The notes beneath the pieces were generated by a model, which searched no databases, was not told where the DNA came from, and saw only the letters and a program-made list of their open reading frames with translations. A stretch of DNA of 18,279 nt from the NCBI GenBank assembly GCA_023246555.1, contig JAHFIC010000008.1, positions 3,080 to 21,358 on the forward strand, given 5' to 3'. The stretch's first letter is position 1. Each line of letters starts with the position of its first letter. The DNA comes from Candidatus Magasanikiibacteriota bacterium (GTDB lineage Bacteria > Patescibacteriota > Patescibacteriia > Magasanikbacterales > UBA922). Positions 15,291 to 18,279 of the stretch are shown here, piece by piece. Made by a program: the position numbers and the translations under genes.

Positions 15291-16951
15291 AAAGTCATGA
15301 GGATTTTTTCTGCAGGTACGGTATACACCTCAAATGCCACCCGGCCATCATCTCGATAGATATGCTGAGGTGTTATGCCCACGTTCATGATCTGGACTTC
15401 CAGTTCCCTCGAAAGTTCTGTGCGATACTGGACAGAATCCAATGGCGCCGCATCTGTTGCTTTGACAAAGTAAAAACGCTGAACAGTAATATCGCGAATA
15501 AGGTGTTCTTCATTCACCGCGATAAACGCACGGTTCCCATAAAAACGCCTGCGCTCGAATAGCCAGACACGAGAGAACCAATTCAGATTATTATCATAAA
15601 ACACGACCACGGCATGCGCACGCTCATCACGCATGTCCTCGCTTGACCCGCGAACGAGATAGCGTTGGAGGCTCGGATCCTTTTTCTTTATGCGATGATA
15701 GATATCGAACGTGTCCCCAATCTCTCGATCGCGGACGAGGAGATCGTCAAGAAAACGATCCAGCTGGTACACGCCAAAATTATCAGATGTCGCTTGGCTT
15801 TTGAACACGCCAACCACACCATAATGCCGACCAAGCGTGTGGCTGTTCAACGCAAAAAATATCAGGTATACGGCAAAAATGATAGATGCATACCGGCATC
15901 GCGGCAAACGAGAGCACAGTGTATGAATGCCATAAGCACAGATGATGGCAATGAATATGCTATACAGGACAAGGACGTACCCACCTTGTCCAATAAAAAC
16001 CTGCTGGATGGTGAGAAAAATCACCCCGAGGACAAAAAATGCGTGCTTCCGCCATGAAAAAAATGTAGCGATGAGACTCGCCCCAAAGGCACCTATAAAT
16101 GGCCAAGAAATCAGTTTACCAAGATTTTCCGCGATCATGAGGAGCGACCTTCCATATCCTGAACGCAGGATACCACCAAAACGCCACGGGTGCCGCTGCC
16201 CCAAGAGACGAGCGAACTGGAGAGAAAAATGTCCGCGCGTCTCGTACATAAACATATTATAGAGAATCGTCGGTGAAAGGATGACAAGCGCGAGAACGAC
16301 AGCGCCGTACAGATACTTGCTCCGAAACATCTCACGATGGAAAAGAGCCAAATGAACGCCAATCATCGGAAGAAAAAATAGTGTCGTGAACTTTGTCGAA
16401 AGTGCGAGCCCGAGTGTCAGGCCAAACAACCACCAATAACGGGCCGGGTGTTCAAGAAAACGAAGGTACCCATACATCGCCAAGAGAAGAAAAAAAATCA
16501 CACCGCTTTCCATATACGAAACACGACTCGCCCATATCCAATGGGCATTCACCGCAAGAAGCGCCGCGGAGAGGAGGCCGACATCATTCCCATACAGACG
16601 CTTGGCGACATGGAAGATGAGCACGATTGATCCAAGCCCCATGAGCGCGTACGGAAGCTTGGCAAAAAAAATACTCTCATGCAGGGATAAAAAAATATGT
16701 TGAATTAAAAAAAGCAGTATCGGATGATCGTGAAATGACAGGTGCGACCACCACGGAGTCGCCTCAAACCAATGAAGCGGCGTTGATTGAAAATAATCAT
16801 CACCAAACATGAAATCGGCAAGTCCGACAGCGCGAACGCTGTAATGGGCATCGTCTCCCACCATGTCCACATGAGACAGCCGAAAAAAAATAAGAAAGGC
16901 AGCAAACGCGAGTATCCAGAGAAGCCGGCGATCAACATTCTGGAGCGTCAT
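15287..16951 (-). CDS. GT-C membrane glycosyltransferase (PMT_2/ArnT-like)
   Basis: A 554-residue polytopic membrane protein. After the first helix (about 10-24) comes VGDDAHYSV (31-39), whose D33-D34 pair sits in the catalytic first loop of PMT/ArnT-like enzymes. LSFHDHPILLFLIQHI (71-86) matches the H-x-H-P pattern that follows it in the PMT_2 family. RRLYG-type and LSTKFTTLFFLP segments (HVAKRLYGNDVG; ALSTKFTTLFFL) are also typical. Helices continue to about residue 365, then a soluble extracytoplasmic domain of roughly 180 residues follows. It should use a polyprenyl-phosphate-linked sugar and modify a glycan, lipid or protein outside the membrane. Both ends are coupled by ATGA overlaps, to the SDR-GT fusion upstream and the GT4 downstream. 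Acceptor is unknown. Confidence 0.9.
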   Translation of the reverse strand: MTLQNVDRRLLWILAFAAFLIFFRLSHVDMVGDDAHYSVRAVGLADFMFGDDYFQSTPLHWFEATPWWSHLSFHDHPILLFLIQHIFLSLHESIFFAKLPYALMGLGSIVLIFHVAKRLYGNDVGLLSAALLAVNAHWIWASRVSYMESGVIFFLLLAMYGYLRFLEHPARYWWLFGLTLGLALSTKFTTLFFLPMIGVHLALFHREMFRSKYLYGAVVLALVILSPTILYNMFMYETRGHFSLQFARLLGQRHPWRFGGILRSGYGRSLLMIAENLGKLISWPFIGAFGASLIATFFSWRKHAFFVLGVIFLTIQQVFIGQGGYVLVLYSIFIAIICAYGIHTLCSRLPRCRYASIIFAVYLIFFALNSHTLGRHYGVVGVFKSQATSDNFGVYQLDRFLDDLLVRDREIGDTFDIYHRIKKKDPSLQRYLVRGSSEDMRDERAHAVVVFYDNNLNWFSRVWLFERRRFYGNRAFIAVNEEHLIRDITVQRFYFVKATDAAPLDSVQYRTELSRELEVQIMNVGITPQHIYRDDGRVAFEVYTVPAEKILMTL

Positions 16952-18279
16952 AGCCGAGTTGAGAGAATTTCCAATTCCTGAAACATTTCCTTTGTGCGTT
17001 TTGCCAAGAGCCGAGGATCGGTATGTAATTGTACCGCCTGGACATGTCGTTCGTCTTCAAGCCAGGCGCGCTGTAATTCAGTCATCTGCCCCACCACCTG
17101 CCAGCGATGAGCGTGGTGGAAAACGATCCGATAAAACACCGAAAGCCACTTCCCGCGCCGAAGCATTTTCTCTTCAATATTCCCCTCATAGACAGACAAC
17201 AGGAACGGCACGCGAGTGCGCAATACCCAAGAAAATAGCGTCGCCGCCAGCGCCCCATAGCTTGCCATAATCGCCCAGGCAACCTGATAGTGGTGCTTGT
17301 GGTGAAGCGTTCTGGCAAACCATGCGGCATGAAAAGGAAACAAAAATTTGTCAACGTTTTTCCCGCGTCCGAAGCGGTACACATGCACGCGCCCTTCGTG
17401 CGACTGTAGGGGTAACTGCGGATCTATTTTGGCGGCAAGGATATCAAATTCCCAGCCCGGCAGACGCTCGATAATTTCTTTGACGGCCTGCTCTGCCGGA
17501 CCTTTCACAAGTCCGTAGCTCGTGCCAAACACAATCACATGCGGACGTTTTTCCAGCCGGCGTCGAAAATCCGCAATTGTTTTATCGAGTCCTTCGCTGA
17601 ATACTGTTGTCGGCTCCCATCCCAAAAGCACTTTCGCGCGAGAGATATCCGGGCATCTTCGTTGCGGATCGCCCATTCGATTCGGAACATCTTCGGGCGT
17701 CAGGTGCGTCACCGCACTTTCGGATGTTGTTCTTTCTTTGACCATGAGCGCCAAATCAATAATCCGACGCTCGTCAGGGTTACCGAGGTTCACAGGACGC
17801 CAATCATCAGATTCAATTTCTAGACGCTTCTCCAATGCGGGGAGAAGATCGTCAACATAAAGGAAGCTCCTCGTCTGCACGCCGTCTCCATGGACAGTGA
17901 TTGGTTCGCCAAGCAATGCCTGTAAAATAAAATTCGATAAGACGCGTCCGTCGTTGAACATCATGCGCGGGCCATAGGTATTAAAGAGCCGAACGATGCG
18001 GGCGTCCACGCCAAAGGATTCGCGATAGTCCTTGCACAAAGTTTCTGCCGCGCGTTTCCCTTCGTCGTAGCACGCGCGTTTCCCAATCGGGTCGACATTG
18101 CCAAAATATGATTCTTTTTGCGGGTGTTCAAGAGGATCGCCGTAGGCCTCCGAGGTTGATGTAAAAAGAAGTCGCGCCCCGGTGCGCCGAGCGAGATTGA
18201 GCATATGCTCCGTACCAAGGACGCTAGTCTCGAGGGTCAAAACCGGATCAAATTGGTACTGCACCGGCGACGCCGGACA
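16948..18279 (-). CDS. UDP-glucuronate decarboxylase-like SDR fused to a GT4 N-terminal half, 5' end cut
   Basis: The frame is open to the right edge (443 residues visible), so the NAD-binding N-terminus lies outside the window. The visible start CPASPVQYQFDPV matches the UXS substrate loop. Then come TSTSEAYGDP (40-49), GKRACYDEGKRAAE with Tyr71/Lys75, FNTYGPRM and NDGRVLSNFI, and VNLGNP, all diagnostic of UDP-xylose synthase. PDISRAKVLLGWEP closes the SDR. Without a stop, the chain passes at about residue 245 (near 17547) into HVIVFGTSYGLVKGPAEQ, the opening of a GT4 enzyme, and continues for about 200 residues with WAIMASYGALA and VPFLLSVYEG. No donor-binding Rossmann domain or E-x7-E motif follows. 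In-frame GTG codons at 17538 and 17532 could permit separate initiation. The SDR activity is well supported; the role of the half-GT is unknown. Confidence 0.88.
   Translation of the reverse strand, partial: CPASPVQYQFDPVLTLETSVLGTEHMLNLARRTGARLLFTSTSEAYGDPLEHPQKESYFGNVDPIGKRACYDEGKRAAETLCKDYRESFGVDARIVRLFNTYGPRMMFNDGRVLSNFILQALLGEPITVHGDGVQTRSFLYVDDLLPALEKRLEIESDDWRPVNLGNPDERRIIDLALMVKERTTSESAVTHLTPEDVPNRMGDPQRRCPDISRAKVLLGWEPTTVFSEGLDKTIADFRRRLEKRPHVIVFGTSYGLVKGPAEQAVKEIIERLPGWEFDILAAKIDPQLPLQSHEGRVHVYRFGRGKNVDKFLFPFHAAWFARTLHHKHHYQVAWAIMASYGALAATLFSWVLRTRVPFLLSVYEGNIEEKMLRRGKWLSVFYRIVFHHAHRWQVVGQMTELQRAWLEDERHVQAVQLHTDPRLLAKRTKEMFQELEILSTRL

Noticed and set aside
1..18279. Alternative genetic code with TGA read as Gly
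   Set aside because: Most genes end at TGA exactly where the protein family ends and the next gene starts with ATGA; no in-frame TGA is needed inside any gene.

Overview
This window is one unbroken stretch of a surface-polysaccharide or glycoconjugate gene cluster. All thirteen genes lie on the minus strand, so transcription runs from 18279 towards 1. Both ends are cut inside genes. I see no tRNA, rRNA, transposase, phage gene or CRISPR array. Base composition is near 50% GC with many A/T homopolymer runs. Genes are tightly packed: six junctions share the 4-nt ATGA overlap (16948-16951, 15287-15290, 14178-14181, 9304-9307, 3836-3839, 2652-2655). TGA is an ordinary stop. Compact packing, short heptamer repeats and a glycosyltransferase-rich island would fit a Candidate Phyla Radiation (Patescibacteria) genome, but no marker gene here proves that and the assignment is an inference.

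Layout in transcription order: a UDP-glucuronate decarboxylase-like SDR fused to half a glycosyltransferase (18279-16948, 5' end missing); a membrane GT-C glycosyltransferase (16951-15287); three GT4 glycosyltransferases (15290-14178, 14181-13075, 13090-12086); a 62-bp inverted array of heptamers; GDP-mannose 4,6-dehydratase gmd (12021-11041); a GT2 glycosyltransferase (11036-10233); an SDR epimerase/reductase (10239-9304); an RfbH/ColD-type PLP enzyme (9307-8090); a 234-bp non-coding stretch dense in dyads; an RmlC/AscE-like sugar epimerase (7855-7301); a second GT-C protein (7291-5669); an AsnB-type amidotransferase (5641-3836); a GT4 (3839-2652); a third, divergent GT-C-like protein (2655-973); and a GT4 cut at the window start (961-1).

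The most informative part is 7301-12021. Gmd makes GDP-4-keto-6-deoxymannose. The PLP enzyme has His in place of the transaminase Lys, which is the hallmark of 3-dehydratases that make 3,6-dideoxysugars. It lies between an RmlC-like epimerase and an SDR, which recalls the AscE/AscC/AscF set of ascarylose synthesis and the ColD/ColC pathway to GDP-colitose. The simplest reading is that this cluster makes a nucleotide-activated 3,6-dideoxyhexose. UDP-xylose (from the UXS domain) and an amidated sugar (from the AsnB-like protein) are further possible ingredients. Five complete or nearly complete GT4 proteins, one GT2, one half-GT4 and three GT-C membrane proteins would assemble the glycan. No initiating transferase, flippase, polymerase or export ATPase is inside the window.
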